A stretch of DNA of 34,593 bases, from contig JAOPYO010000097.1 in the NCBI GenBank assembly GCA_025964575.1, forward strand, positions 1-34,593, in the 5' to 3' direction. The position numbers were made by a program, and so were the translations under genes. Shown here piece by piece: positions 14,713-23,277 of this stretch (its first letter is position 1; each line of letters starts with the position of its first letter). Under the pieces are notes generated by a model. It did not search any database. It was not told the origin of the DNA and saw only the letters and a list, made by a program, of their open reading frames with translations. Source of the stretch: Actinomycetes bacterium. GTDB taxonomy: Bacteria; Actinomycetota; Actinomycetes; Streptosporangiales; Streptosporangiaceae.

Positions 14713-15417
14713 GTGATCCAACAGCTGCCCCTCTTTCCGCTGGGGACCGTGCTGTTCCCCGGTCTGGTGCTTCCGCTGCATGTCTTCGAGGAGCGCTATC
14801 GCCTGCTGATCCTTGACCTGCTCCAAAGTCCGGAACCACGCCGGTTCGGAATCGTCGCCATCGAACTCGGCCATGCGGTCGGGGACGGGCGCACCTCGGA
14901 GTGCCGGAACGAACCCGACATGGGCACCGGGGCCTCCTGGCAGCTGGCCACGGTGGGGTGCACCGCCGAGATACACGGCGTCGTCCCGCACGAGGACGGC
15001 AGGTTCGACATCGTCACCGTCGGCGGCCGCCGGTTCGACATCACCGGCGTGAACGACTCCCTGCCCTACCTGCGCGCCGACGTGGAGTTCCGGCCGGACG
15101 ACGCCGGACCGGACCCCGAACCCGCCGCCCGGCGGGTGACCCGGCTGTTCAGCCTCTACCGCGACCGGCTTGCGGGCGCCGGGGCGGAGGTCTCCCAGTC
15201 GATCGAGCTACCACCGGATCCGGTCCGGCTGTCGTATCTCATCGCCGCCGCGGTCGTGCTGGACCGGGGCGAGAAGCAGCGGCTGCTCGAGGCCGAGGAC
15301 GCGACCGCCCGGCTACTGCTGGAGGAGGCTCTCCTGATCCGGGAGACCCGGCTGCTGGACGCCCTCCCGGCCGTCCCCGCCTCCCCGTTCCTCGACGACG
15401 GCGTCAACCCCAACTGA
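14713..15417 (+). CDS. LON N-terminal (substrate-binding) domain protein
   Basis: A 234-aa stand-alone LON N-domain protein with no AAA+ or protease part. It begins 'LPLFPLGTVLFPGLVLPLHVFEERYRLLI', the hallmark of the family, followed by 'RFGIVAIELG', 'VGCTAEIHGVVPHEDGRFDIVTVGGRRFDI' and a helical C-terminal half ('RVTRLFSLYRDRL', 'LLEAEDATARLLLEEALLIRETRLL'). The fold is PUA-like in the first half. The biochemical role is unknown; these proteins are often annotated as peptidase S16. The GTG at 14713 is supported by the LON motif starting at residue 5 and by the adjacent -10 box. ybaK follows 35 nt downstream on the same strand, with its own -10-like hexamer in the gap. Confidence 0.9.
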   Translation: MIQQLPLFPLGTVLFPGLVLPLHVFEERYRLLILDLLQSPEPRRFGIVAIELGHAVGDGRTSECRNEPDMGTGASWQLATVGCTAEIHGVVPHEDGRFDIVTVGGRRFDITGVNDSLPYLRADVEFRPDDAGPDPEPAARRVTRLFSLYRDRLAGAGAEVSQSIELPPDPVRLSYLIAAAVVLDRGEKQRLLEAEDATARLLLEEALLIRETRLLDALPAVPASPFLDDGVNPN

Positions 15418-15452
15418 CCCGCTCGACGTGAGGTGCCCGGCACAATGATCCC

Positions 15453-15953
15453 ATGAGCAGAGCCAAGACGGCCGGAGGTAAGGGCACACCGGCGACCGTC
15501 GCAGCCACCCAGGCCGGGATCGAGTTCACCCTGCATCCGTACGAGGCCGACCCGGACGCCGATTCGTATGGCGAGGCGGCCGCGGACGCCCTCGGCATCC
15601 CGCACGACCAGATCTTCAAGACCCTGATCGCCGAGGTCGACGGCGCTCTCACCGTGGCGGTGGTGCCGGTCGCGGCCACCCTCGACCTGAAGTCGCTGGC
15701 CACCGCCGCGGGCGGCAAGAGGGCGCAGATGGCCGATCCGCACACTGCCGAGCGCAGCACCGGCTACGTGCTCGGCGGGATCAGCCCGCTGGGGCAGCGC
15801 AAGCGGCTGCCCACCGTCATCGACGGGTCGGTCTCAGGGCTGGTGACCGTCTACGTCTCGGCCGGTCGGCGCGGCCTGCAGATCGAGCTGTCCCCCGCCG
15901 ACCTGATCCTGCTGACCGGGGGGCGGACCGCTGAGATCGCCCGTCGGCACTGA
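15453..15953 (+). CDS. ybaK: Cys-tRNA(Pro) deacylase YbaK/EbsC
   Basis: A 166-aa protein of the INS/YbaK editing superfamily. It hydrolyses Cys-tRNA(Pro) formed when prolyl-tRNA synthetase mischarges cysteine. Typical segments: 'TPATVAATQAGIEFTLHPYE', 'ALGIPHDQIFKTLIAEVDG' with the substrate-binding lysine (about Lys56), 'AVVPVAATLDLKSLATAAGGKRAQMADP', 'TGYVLGGISPLGQRKRLPTVID' and 'VYVSAGRRGLQIELSPADL'. The start ATG is 6 nt after CACAAT. The last 120 nt overlap the C-terminal coding region of the membrane protein gene on the other strand. Confidence 0.95.
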   Translation: MSRAKTAGGKGTPATVAATQAGIEFTLHPYEADPDADSYGEAAADALGIPHDQIFKTLIAEVDGALTVAVVPVAATLDLKSLATAAGGKRAQMADPHTAERSTGYVLGGISPLGQRKRLPTVIDGSVSGLVTVYVSAGRRGLQIELSPADLILLTGGRTAEIARRH

Positions 15954-16475
15954 CGTCCCCGGCTGATCGTGGACCGCCCGCTTGGCGATGTCGGTCACCT
16001 CCAGCAGCCAGTAGGTCACCAGTGCGACGAAGGGCCAGCACACCAGCACCCCTCTCGCGCTCAGGTCCGCAGGACCGTTGAACACCTTCCTCTGGTCACC
16101 GGCACGCACCATCCGCTGGAAGGTATCCAGCCCGATCAGATGCCCGACCCGCCAGGCGATGAGAGCGGCCACGACCCCGCCCACCGCCAGTCCCGCGACG
16201 AGCGCGAGGTCGTTGCCCCTGCCTCCGAGCAGATAGGCCACGAGCCCGCAGACCAGGCCGAGCCCCGCGGTGATCAGAGCGAACCTGCCGTCCGTTCCGA
16301 TGACGGCGGGCGATTCGGGGTCGACCAGGAGAGCTCTGCCAGCAATCGAGACATACTTCACATGTGGGGAGATCGCCGCCCACAGCAACCCGGCGAGGGC
16401 ACCGAGCACGGCCAATATGACAGCGGTCACCACTGCGATCCGCACCTGCCGGCCCAGTCCCGCCACAGCGTCCAT
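15834..16475 (-). CDS. Four-helix membrane protein, DUF2567-like
   Basis: A 213-aa protein preceded by AAGGGGAGTGGG. Hydrophobic segments lie at about residues 11-33 ('VRIAVVTAVILAVLGALAGLLWAAI'), 63-85, 88-107 and 146-162. The pattern of an N-terminal helix, an extracellular segment ending in 'TDGRFALITAGLGLVCGLVAYLLG' and 'ALVAGLAVGGVVAALIAWRVG' matches the actinobacterial DUF2567 family; function unknown. The last 40 residues (Gly/Pro/Gln-rich) are encoded antisense to the end of ybaK. The stop at 15834 gives a 120-nt convergent overlap, so the tail has no independent support. Confidence 0.75.
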   Translation of the reverse strand: MDAVAGLGRQVRIAVVTAVILAVLGALAGLLWAAISPHVKYVSIAGRALLVDPESPAVIGTDGRFALITAGLGLVCGLVAYLLGGRGNDLALVAGLAVGGVVAALIAWRVGHLIGLDTFQRMVRAGDQRKVFNGPADLSARGVLVCWPFVALVTYWLLEVTDIAKRAVHDQPGTSVPTGDLSGPPPGQQDQVGGGQLDLQAAPTGRDVDGHQP

Positions 16476-16627
16476 CCCACTCCCCTTGACGGGGGGCCGT
16501 CCCCCACCCCGTCCCGCCTGCCTTCAGTCGTCTGTGATCGCAGCGTAACGCCCCCAGCCCCAAGATCGACGATCGCCCCCGGCGACCCCGCTCTGCGGCG
16601 AACGGCGCGGCTGACATGCGGCTGAGA

Positions 16628-16633
16628 TAACGT
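16628..16633 (+). promoter_or_regulatory. -10-like hexamer deciding the start of the DUF6882-like gene
   Basis: TAACGT is followed by 7 nt and then ATG 16641. It overlaps the in-frame GTG at 16632, which makes that GTG unlikely as start. Confidence 0.45.
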
Positions 16634-16640
16634 GACCGGC

Positions 16641-17333
16641 ATGTCTGGATTCAGCCCGGCATTCGATCGGCTCGGCGCGGCACTCGGCGCGGTCGTCCTG
16701 CAGCAGCAGGAGACCCTGGCGGAGTTCCTCCCCCGCGAGGATTGGAGTGCCGACCTCGCCGAGCGCACCTATACCAGTGGTGGCGTCACCGTCCGTGTAT
16801 CGCTGCTCGGCAGTTATGCCGGGCGGGAGAAGACCTGGTTGTGGGGATGGGCGAACCCCCAGTTCGGCCCGGAGCACCCTGCGGTTCTGCCCACCCTGGC
16901 CGTGCGGGAGATGGGCGAGAGGCTGGGTGTCCCGGAGCTCACCACCCCGGAGGTCGATCTGTCCTGGTACGAAGGGCCTGCCGCCCACGGTGGTGAACTC
17001 GTGGCGATGACCGCCGCGGGGCTGCTCGGCGGGGGCGGCTACATCGGGGCCGGCTACGACGGCGGATCGGCGTACCTGCATGTCGATGATCCCGCGGTGC
17101 CCCTGGCCCACTGGGATCCGATCCCGGTGCCCCGGCTGATCATCAACGCCGTCGCCCTGTTCGCGGGCGATCCGCACCTGACCCTGGCCCGGTTCCTCAG
17201 CCACCACCGAGTGCCGTACCGCCAGTCCGCCGGGGTGACCGAGGCCCGGATGCCCGGGGGCGGGACCGCCCGCGCCATGTTCGACGACGAGGGCCGCTTC
17301 ATCAACTGGGAAGCCAGTCTGACAGCCGTGTGA
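16641..17333 (+). CDS. DUF6882-like uncharacterised protein
   Basis: A 230-aa soluble protein. The recognisable part is the first half: 'AVVLQQQETLAEFLPREDWSADL', then a beta-rich region 'VRVSLLGSYAGREKTWLWGWANPQFGP', the 'W.WgWaNp' wording of the DUF6882 family. The second half has 'LVAMTAAGLLGGGGYIGAGYDGGSAYLHVDD' and 'HRVPYRQSAGVTEARMPGGGTARAMFDDEGRFINWEASL'. The function is unknown. It is transcribed towards dnaE, and a hairpin at 17365-17426 separates the two converging genes. Confidence 0.75.
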   Translation: MSGFSPAFDRLGAALGAVVLQQQETLAEFLPREDWSADLAERTYTSGGVTVRVSLLGSYAGREKTWLWGWANPQFGPEHPAVLPTLAVREMGERLGVPELTTPEVDLSWYEGPAAHGGELVAMTAAGLLGGGGYIGAGYDGGSAYLHVDDPAVPLAHWDPIPVPRLIINAVALFAGDPHLTLARFLSHHRVPYRQSAGVTEARMPGGGTARAMFDDEGRFINWEASLTAV

Positions 17334-17364
17334 CTCCCGTGTTCCGCACGGTCGCCCCCGCGAA

Positions 17365-17426
17365 CGCCGTGATCTTGCGGTTCGTGTCGACGCGCAGAGC
17401 TCCGGCACGACGCGAAGATCACGGCG
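17365..17426. terminator. Long-stem hairpin between DUF6882-like gene and dnaE
   Basis: Perfect 12-bp outer arms, CGCCGTGATCTT (17365-17376) and its complement (17415-17426), with further pairing inside (GCGGTTCGTGTCG against CGGCACGACGCG with mismatches). It lies exactly between two convergent stop codons and likely terminates both. It shares the CCGTGATC core with the hairpins at 24405 and 30502. Confidence 0.7.
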
Positions 17427-17432
17427 GGGTGG

Positions 17433-20400
17433 TCACCCCAAGAGGCAGGCGGGGCCGAGGAGCTGTTTGAGGTCGCCCATCAGCGCGGGCGAGGGAGTCA
17501 CCCGGAGCTTGTCGTCCAGCCGGACGACGGTCGTACGGGGGCCGTTCTGGAGGTGCAGGTGCACCTCGCTGGAGCCGGGGTGGGTGACGAGGACCTCCTT
17601 CAGCCGTTCGACGACCGGCGGGGTGCAGCGGCCGATCGGCATCGCCACGGACAGCGGGCCCCCCACGTCACTGATGGTGAGGTCGGGCTGGGTCACCTCC
17701 ATCGCGATGATCTTCGGCACGTCCTCCCGCTTGTCGATCCGGCCCCTCACGACCAGCACCGCGTCCTCGGCCAGCAGGGTGGAGCACAACTGGTAGGCCG
17801 AGGGGAAGGCCATCACCTCGATGGCGCCGCCGAGGTCCTCCAGCGAGAACATCGCCCAGGAGTTGCCCTGTTTGGTGACCTTGCGCTGCAGGCCGGACAG
17901 CAGCCCGCCGATGGCGACGATCTGGCCGTCCGGACGGTCCCCCTCCGTGGTGAGGGCAGAGAGGGAGCAGTCGGTCTCCTTGGCCAGGATGTGCTCGACG
18001 CCGAGGAGCGGGTGGTCGGAGACGTAGAGGCCGAGCATCTCCCGCTCGAAGGCGAGCAGCGTGGTCTTGTCCCATTCCCCTTCCGGGATCTCCACGGTGA
18101 ACGCCGCGTCCGCCGTGCCGCCCTCGTCGATCGCGCCGAACAGCGAGTCCTGGCCGATCGCCTCGTTGCGCTTGACGTCGATGACCGAGTCGATGGCCTG
18201 TTCGTGCACCATGACCAGGGACTTGCGCTCATGCTTGAGATCGTCGAAGGACCCCGCCTTGATCAGGGACTCGACGACCCGCTTGTTGCACACGACGGGC
18301 GGGACCTTGCGCAGGAAGTCGTTGAAGTCGATGAACCGGCCCTTCTCCCCGCGGCCCTGGATGATGCCGTCGACGACGTTGTCGCCGACGTTGCGGATCG
18401 CCGACAGCCCGAAGCGGATCTCGGTGTCGCCGCGCGGGGTGAAGTCCGCGTCGGACTCGTTGACGTCGGGCGGGAGCACCGTGATGCCCATCCGGCGGCA
18501 CTCGTTGAGGTAGAGGGCGCTCTTGTCCTTGTCGTCCTTGACCGAGGTGAGCAGTGCCGCCATGTACTCGGCGGGGAAGTTGGCCTTGAGAAAGCCGGTC
18601 CAGTAGGAGACCAGCCCATAGCCGGCGGTGTGCGCCTTGTTGAAGGCGTAGTCGGAGAACGGCAGCAGGATGTCCCACAGGGCCTTGATCGCGGCCGCTG
18701 AGAAGCCGTTGTCCTGCATGCCCTTTTCGAAGAACTCGAACTGCTTGTCCAGCTCGGACTTCTTCTTCTTGCCCATGGCGCGGCGGAGCAGGTCGGCGCC
18801 ACCGAGTGAATAGCCGGCGACCTTCTGCGCGATGGCCATGACCTGCTCCTGATACACGATCAGGCCGTGGGTCGTGTCCAGGATCTCCCTGAGCGGCTCT
18901 TCCAGCTCCGGGTGGATCGGGGTGATCTCCTGCTGCTTGTTCTTGCGCAGCGCGTAGTTCGTGTGCGAGTTCGCGCCCATCGGGCCGGGCCGGTAGAGGG
19001 CCAGGACCGCGGAGATGTCCTCGAAGTTGTCGGGCCGCATCAGCCGCAGGAGACCCCGCATGGGGCCGCCGTCCAGCTGGAACACGCCCAGGGTGTCACC
19101 CCGGGAGAGCAGTTCGTAGGTCTTGGTGTCGTCCAGCGGCAAATCGAGCAGGTCGACCTTGATGCCCTTGTTGAGCTCGATCGCCTTGACCGCGTCGTCC
19201 ATGATCGTGAGGTTGCGCAGGCCCAGGAAGTCCATCTTGAGCAGGCCGAGCGTCTCGCAGGTCGGATAGTCGAACTGCGTGATGATCACACCGTCGGCGT
19301 CCCTGCGCATGATCGGGATGTGATCGGTGAGCGTCTCGGCGCTCATGATGACGCCGGCGGCGTGTACGCCCGTCTGCCGGATCAGGCCCTCGAGACCCTG
19401 TGCCAGGTCCAGGACCTGCTTGACGTCGGTCTCTTCCTCGTACAGCTTGCGTAGTTCGCCGGCCTCGCTGTAGCGCGGGTCCTTCTCGTTGAAGATCCCC
19501 GAGAGCGAGATCTCCTTGCCCATCACCGCGGGCGGGAACGCCTTGGTGAGCCGGTCACCGAGGGCGTAGGGGAAGCCGAGAACCCGGGAGGCGTCCTTGA
19601 TCGCAGCCTTGGCCTTGATGGTGCCGACGGTGGCGATCATGGCGACCTTGTCGGCCCCCCACTTCTCCGTGACATAGCGGATGACATCACCACGCCGGCG
19701 TTCGTCGAAGTCGATGTCGACGTCGGGCATGGAGACACGTTCGGGGTTGAGGAACCGCTCGAAGATCAGCCCGTGCGGCAGCGGGTCGAGGTCGGTGATG
19801 CCCATCGCGTAGGCCGCGAGCGAACCCGCCGCCGAGCCTCGGCCCGGGCCCACCGCGATCCCCTGCTTCTTCGCCCACATGATGAAGTCGGCGACCACGA
19901 GGAAGTACGAGGGGAATCCCATCTGCAGGACGACGCCGATCTCGTACTCGACCTGGCGCTGGTGTTCCTCGTCGATCCCACCCGGAAAGCGCCACTCCAT
20001 GCCCCGCTGGACTTCCTTGCGGAACCAGCTCTCCTCGGTCTCGCCCTCCGGAACGGGGAAGAGCGGCATCAGGTTGCGGTACTCGAACATGCCCGCCGGG
20101 TCGACCCGTTCGGCGATCAGGAGCGTGTTACGGCAGCCCTCGGCCCAGATGTCGGAGCCGTCGATGGCCGCCATCTCGTCCGCGGACTTGAGGTAGTAGC
20201 CAGAGCCGTCGAACCGGAACCGGTCCGGGTCGGACAGCTGCTTGCCGACCTGGACACACAGCAGGGCGTCGTGGGCCGCGGCCTCGCTCTCACGGGTGTA
20301 GTGGCTGTCGTTGGTGACGACCGGGGGGATGCCGAGCTTCTTGCTGATCTCGATCAGGCCGTCACGGACCCGGCGCTCGATGTCGAGTCCGTGATCCATG

Positions 20401-20969
20401 ATCTCGAGGAAGTAGTTCTCCTTGCCGAAGATCTCCTGATACTTCGCGGCCGCCTCGACGGCCTTGTCGAAGTGCCCGAGCCGCAGCCGGGTCTGCACTT
20501 CACCGGACGGGCAGCCGGTGGTGGCCATCAGCCCGTCGGCGTGCTGGGCGATGAGCTCGTCGTCCATCCGGGCGTACTTGAAGACGAAGCCCTCGGTGAA
20601 TGATCGGGAGGTCAGCTTGAACAGGTTGTGCAGGCCGGCCTTGTTGCGGGCCCAGAGCGTCTTGTGGGTGTAGAGACCGCCACCGGAGATGTCGTCGCGC
20701 TTCTGGCTCGGCTCGCCCCACTGGACGCGCTTCTTGTGGAACCGCGACTCCGGCGCCACGTAGGCCTCGATGCCGATGACAGGAGTGACGCCCGCGTCCA
20801 TGGCGTGCTTGTAGAAGCCGTAGGCGCCGTGCATGTTGCCGTGGTCGGTCATCGCGATCGCCGGCATCTTCTGCCGGTCGACCTCGGCGAACATCTGCTT
20901 GAGCCGGGCCGCGCCGTCCAGCATCGAGTACTCGGTGTGCACGTGCAGATGCACAAACGACTCAGACAC
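17433..20969 (-). CDS. dnaE: DNA polymerase III subunit alpha (replicative polymerase)
   Basis: An 1178-aa bacterial DnaE1-type polymerase, the catalytic core of the replisome. The PHP domain starts at once ('[15 protein letters not shown]', with metal-type His9 and His11, and '[20 protein letters not shown]'). The palm holds '[20 protein letters not shown]' with catalytic Asp416 and Asp418, plus '[18 protein letters not shown]'. Next come '[14 protein letters not shown]', '[31 protein letters not shown]' and '[34 protein letters not shown]'. The HhH region and C-terminal OB-fold ('[47 protein letters not shown]' region) follow. The start GTG at 20969 has GAAGGAG upstream. No defects are seen. 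Confidence 0.98.
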   Translation of the reverse strand: MSESFVHLHVHTEYSMLDGAARLKQMFAEVDRQKMPAIAMTDHGNMHGAYGFYKHAMDAGVTPVIGIEAYVAPESRFHKKRVQWGEPSQKRDDISGGGLYTHKTLWARNKAGLHNLFKLTSRSFTEGFVFKYARMDDELIAQHADGLMATTGCPSGEVQTRLRLGHFDKAVEAAAKYQEIFGKENYFLEIMDHGLDIERRVRDGLIEISKKLGIPPVVTNDSHYTRESEAAAHDALLCVQVGKQLSDPDRFRFDGSGYYLKSADEMAAIDGSDIWAEGCRNTLLIAERVDPAGMFEYRNLMPLFPVPEGETEESWFRKEVQRGMEWRFPGGIDEEHQRQVEYEIGVVLQMGFPSYFLVVADFIMWAKKQGIAVGPGRGSAAGSLAAYAMGITDLDPLPHGLIFERFLNPERVSMPDVDIDFDERRRGDVIRYVTEKWGADKVAMIATVGTIKAKAAIKDASRVLGFPYALGDRLTKAFPPAVMGKEISLSGIFNEKDPRYSEAGELRKLYEEETDVKQVLDLAQGLEGLIRQTGVHAAGVIMSAETLTDHIPIMRRDADGVIITQFDYPTCETLGLLKMDFLGLRNLTIMDDAVKAIELNKGIKVDLLDLPLDDTKTYELLSRGDTLGVFQLDGGPMRGLLRLMRPDNFEDISAVLALYRPGPMGANSHTNYALRKNKQQEITPIHPELEEPLREILDTTHGLIVYQEQVMAIAQKVAGYSLGGADLLRRAMGKKKKSELDKQFEFFEKGMQDNGFSAAAIKALWDILLPFSDYAFNKAHTAGYGLVSYWTGFLKANFPAEYMAALLTSVKDDKDKSALYLNECRRMGITVLPPDVNESDADFTPRGDTEIRFGLSAIRNVGDNVVDGIIQGRGEKGRFIDFNDFLRKVPPVVCNKRVVESLIKAGSFDDLKHERKSLVMVHEQAIDSVIDVKRNEAIGQDSLFGAIDEGGTADAAFTVEIPEGEWDKTTLLAFEREMLGLYVSDHPLLGVEHILAKETDCSLSALTTEGDRPDGQIVAIGGLLSGLQRKVTKQGNSWAMFSLEDLGGAIEVMAFPSAYQLCSTLLAEDAVLVVRGRIDKREDVPKIIAMEVTQPDLTISDVGGPLSVAMPIGRCTPPVVERLKEVLVTHPGSSEVHLHLQNGPRTTVVRLDDKLRVTPSPALMGDLKQLLGPACLLG

Positions 20970-21156
20970 AGGGCGACTCCTTCGGGATGGACGCGCGGCT
21001 CGCCTCAGAAGCCTAAGGCCGTCTCACAGGTGGCCGCGAGGGCAACGCCGCACGCTCACCCGCCGCCTGAACCCAGCCCGCGACGAGGAGCCATCGGACT
21101 CGGTCATGCGGGCAGGTTTCGTGCTCGGATTCTGGCGACCCTCCGGCCCAGGCCGC

Positions 21157-21471
21157 TCAGGCCGGGTCCCGCCGGCCCAGCGCGCCCTCTTGTTCCGCCA
21201 CCTCGAGACCTGCCTCGATGACAGCGCTCATGATCCGCTCAAGCCGATCTCGGCCCAGCCGGGGTGCGCGCGCGGCCATGGCCTCGACCACCTGCCGTTC
21301 ACGGCGCGGATCACGGCCGGCGAACCCACCGACCGGCTTGAGCCGCTGTACGACTCCGGCCAGTTCGGCGCGACGCTGCAGCAGCGCGGCGAGTTCGGCG
21401 TCGACAAGGTCGATGGCGGCGCGGGCCTCCTCCAGTGTGGTGATTTCCTGGCCCGTCAACTCTCCGGTCAT
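21157..21471 (-). CDS. aroQ: Chorismate mutase, AroQ type
   Basis: A 104-aa all-helical AroQ-class mutase that converts chorismate to prephenate, the branch point to phenylalanine and tyrosine. The first helix 'EEARAAIDLVDAELAALLQRRAELAGVVQRLK' carries the conserved ID..D..l..Ll..R pattern; then 'DPRRERQVVEAMAARAPRLGRDRLERIMSAVIEAGLEVAEQE'. The ATG at 21471 has GGAAGGG 6 nt upstream. The 200 nt upstream contain a short aromatic-rich reading frame and a terminator hairpin, which together look like an attenuator. The gene is on the same strand as dnaE and 187 bp upstream of it. Confidence 0.9.
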   Translation of the reverse strand: MTGELTGQEITTLEEARAAIDLVDAELAALLQRRAELAGVVQRLKPVGGFAGRDPRRERQVVEAMAARAPRLGRDRLERIMSAVIEAGLEVAEQEGALGRRDPA

Positions 21472-21546
21472 CCCGGCCCTTCCTTCGCGGCGGCCATCCG
21501 CCCGTCGAAGGGCAACCGGCCGCGTCCTGGTGATCTGGACACACAA

Positions 21547-21584
21547 AAGGCAGAGCACCCAGCGTTTCCGCGGGTCTCTGCCTT
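21547..21584 (-). terminator. Intrinsic terminator in the aroQ leader
   Basis: On the minus strand AAGGCAGAG (21584-21576) pairs with CTCTGCCTT (21555-21547). CCC/GGG pairing inside extends the stem. The second arm runs into TTTTG, one of the few T-runs in this GC-rich window. It lies 76 nt before the aroQ ATG, inside the leader, where a terminator only makes sense as an attenuator. Confidence 0.7.
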
Positions 21585-21605
21585 CGCCGGCTCCGGGGTC
21601 ATCGC

Positions 21606-21668
21606 TCAGGTCGAGTCGACCGGCTCACCCGGAGCCGGCTGCGTAAACCCGAAATAGCGATGATCCAC
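21606..21668 (-). CDS. Candidate aromatic leader peptide of aroQ
   Basis: GTG at 21668 opens a 20-codon frame, MDHRYFGFTQ followed by PAPGEPVDST, ending at TGA 21606-21608. Tyr, Phe and Phe stand at codons 5, 6 and 8. A -10-like TAGAGT (21676-21681) lies 7 nt before the GTG, so the mRNA would begin with the leader codon itself. Two mutually exclusive pairings cover it: TCATCGCT in codons 2-5 with AGCGATGA right after the stop, and GCCGGCTCCGGG (codons 11-14) with CCCGGAGCCGGC (21597-21586), which ends one nucleotide before the terminator. An in-frame GTG at 21677 is an alternative start. Confidence 0.5.
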   Translation of the reverse strand: MDHRYFGFTQPAPGEPVDST

Positions 21669-21675
21669 GTACGTC

Positions 21676-21681
21676 ACTCTA
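21676..21681 (-). promoter_or_regulatory. -10-like hexamer of the aroQ transcript
   Basis: TAGAGT on the minus strand, 7 nt before the leader-peptide GTG. A hairpin GTCAC-gtaga-GTGAC surrounds it. The -35 region is weak. Confidence 0.45.
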
Positions 21682-21782
21682 CGTGACCTCAGCCGACGGT
21701 CGCCACTCCCTGGATCGGTCGTCTCACGTGACGAGACGAATTGGCTAGGCTGACGGCGTACCCGCCTAACTTGGGAGACATC

Positions 21783-22301
21783 GTGACAGAGCCCGTGCAG
21801 AAACTCATCGTTATCGGGTTCGACGAGCCGCTGAAGGCCAGCGAGTTCCTGCTCGCCGCCGTGCGCATGCAGGGACATGAGCAGCTCAAGGTGCATGACG
21901 CGGTCTTCATCGAGCGGTCCCAGGACGGGCGATCGGCCGTCCGTGAGACCCAGGATCTGACCCCGGGCAAGGGCGCGCTCGGCGGCGCGATGTGGGGCCT
22001 GCTCATCGGCACCCTGTTCGGCGGGCCGATCGGCGGCATCATCGGCGGCGCGGCGTCCGCGGGCGGAGGCGCACTGCTCGGCAAGCTCATCGACACCGGC
22101 ATCAAGGACGACAAGATCAAGGCCCTGCGCGACGCGGTGCCTCCCGGCACCACCGCCCTGGCCCTGCTGGTCAGCCATCTCTCCCTGGGCGACCTCCAGC
22201 GCGAGCTCGAGCGCTTCCCCGGCGCGACGCTGGTCCAGTCCGACCTGCCCGACGCCGCAGTCCACGCCGTACGGGTCGCGCTGGGCGAGATCGAGGGCTG
22301 A
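21783..22301 (+). CDS. DUF1269 family glycine-zipper protein
   Basis: A 172-aa protein. It starts at GTG 21783 with GGGAG 6 nt upstream and reads 'VQKLIVIGFDEPLKASEFLLAAVRMQ', 'HDAVFIERSQDGRSAVRETQDLTPGKGAL', and then a long Gly-rich hydrophobic stretch 'GGAMWGLLIGTLFGGPIGGIIGGAASAGGGALLGKL' (residues about 70-105). The C-terminal part is a soluble 'TTALALLVSHLSLGDLQRELERFPGATLVQSDL' domain. This is the DUF1269 architecture, a ferredoxin-like fold interrupted by a glycine-zipper membrane insert; its role is unknown. A TAGGCT -10-like box lies about 32 bp upstream. It is divergent from the aroQ leader. Confidence 0.88.
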   Translation: MTEPVQKLIVIGFDEPLKASEFLLAAVRMQGHEQLKVHDAVFIERSQDGRSAVRETQDLTPGKGALGGAMWGLLIGTLFGGPIGGIIGGAASAGGGALLGKLIDTGIKDDKIKALRDAVPPGTTALALLVSHLSLGDLQRELERFPGATLVQSDLPDAAVHAVRVALGEIEG

Positions 22302-22377
22302 ATCATGTGAATGGGAGGGCCGGGCGGGCCTCACGCGCCGCTCGTCCCTCCCGCTCACGACCGGAGCCGTCCGCACC

Positions 22378-22383
22378 TACCAT
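22378..22383 (+). promoter_or_regulatory. -10-like hexamer of the AraC-family gene
   Basis: TACCAT followed by 7 nt and GTG 22391. It contains the in-frame ATG at 22382, which would therefore lie inside the promoter. Confidence 0.4.
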
Positions 22384-22390
22384 GTCAGGT

Positions 22391-23218
22391 GTGAGTGGCG
22401 AAGTCGCACATTACTGGCGGCATCCGGGACTGCCGGACGTCGATCTGCTCCGGGCCCGGTTCGTCACGCACCGCTTCGGCAGGCATGCCCATCGGGGCTA
22501 CACGATCGGCCTGATCGAATCCGGCGTCGAAGAGTTCCACGACGGGCGGACACTGTTGCGAGCCGGCCCGGGGTCGCTGGCCATCGTCAATCCGGAGGTC
22601 GTGCACACCGGCCACGCGGGCGTTCCGGAGGGCTGGTCGTACCGTGCGACCTATCCGTCGGTGGGTGTCGTCACCGAGATCGCCGCTGAGCTGGGCGCGG
22701 TTCACGGCACCCCGCACTTCCCCGAAAGCGTCATCGACGATCCGGAGAGCGCCCGCCTGCTGGGGGCCGCGCATCGGGCCGCCGAGCGCGGTGACTCGCT
22801 GGCCGCCTCGTCCCTGCAGCGCACCGCGCTCTCCACGCTCCTGCGACGGCACACAGCCTCCCGCTCCAGCAGGACGCCCCGCCCCGCCGACCCGCGGGCC
22901 GTCCGGACCGCACGCGAGATCCTGCACGAGAACCTCATCGATCCGCCGTCCCTGGACGAGCTCGCGGCCACCGTGGACGCGACGCCCTTCGCGCTGCTGC
23001 GGGCCTTCCGTGCCGCGACCGGGCTGCCGCCGCACGCCTACCTCAACCAGGTACGGGTCCATCGCGCCCGCGAACTGCTGGACGCCGGTCTGCGCGCGGC
23101 CGAGGTGGCCGCGCGGACCGGGTTCGCCGACCAGGCGCACCTGACCCGTCACTTCAAACGGGCGGTCGGCGTCCCACCGCGCGCCTACCAACTAGGCCGG
23201 GACGTCGAACAGAGCTGA
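22391..23218 (+). CDS. AraC-family regulator with cupin ligand-binding domain
   Basis: A 275-aa protein. The N-terminal AraC cupin reads 'FGRHAHRGYTIGLIESGVEEFHDGRTLLRAGPGSLAIVNPEVVHTG'. The C-terminal double helix-turn-helix reads 'ARELLDAGLRAAEVAARTGFADQAHLTRHFKRAVGVPPRAYQ', preceded by 'SLDELAATVDATPFALLRAFRAATGLPPHAYLNQVRV'. This is the subclass usually found beside azlCD genes. It probably activates the amino acid exporter genes that start 59 bp downstream on the same strand. GTG 22391 is preferred over ATG 22382 on promoter spacing; the difference is three residues. Confidence 0.92.
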   Translation: MSGEVAHYWRHPGLPDVDLLRARFVTHRFGRHAHRGYTIGLIESGVEEFHDGRTLLRAGPGSLAIVNPEVVHTGHAGVPEGWSYRATYPSVGVVTEIAAELGAVHGTPHFPESVIDDPESARLLGAAHRAAERGDSLAASSLQRTALSTLLRRHTASRSSRTPRPADPRAVRTAREILHENLIDPPSLDELAATVDATPFALLRAFRAATGLPPHAYLNQVRVHRARELLDAGLRAAEVAARTGFADQAHLTRHFKRAVGVPPRAYQLGRDVEQS

Positions 23219-23264
23219 GGCCTCGCCCGCAATAACGTTCAAGACCGGCCCGCGACCGCACGCC

Positions 23265-23270
23265 TATCGT
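23265..23270 (+). promoter_or_regulatory. -10-like hexamer of azlC
   Basis: TATCGT, 7 nt, then ATG 23278. No Shine-Dalgarno is visible, so leaderless translation is likely. Confidence 0.4.
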
Positions 23271-23277
23271 CACGGTC

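Noticed and set aside
17553..18701. 382-codon plus-strand frame inside dnaE
   Set aside because: Antisense of the conserved DnaE C-terminal region, without independent signals.
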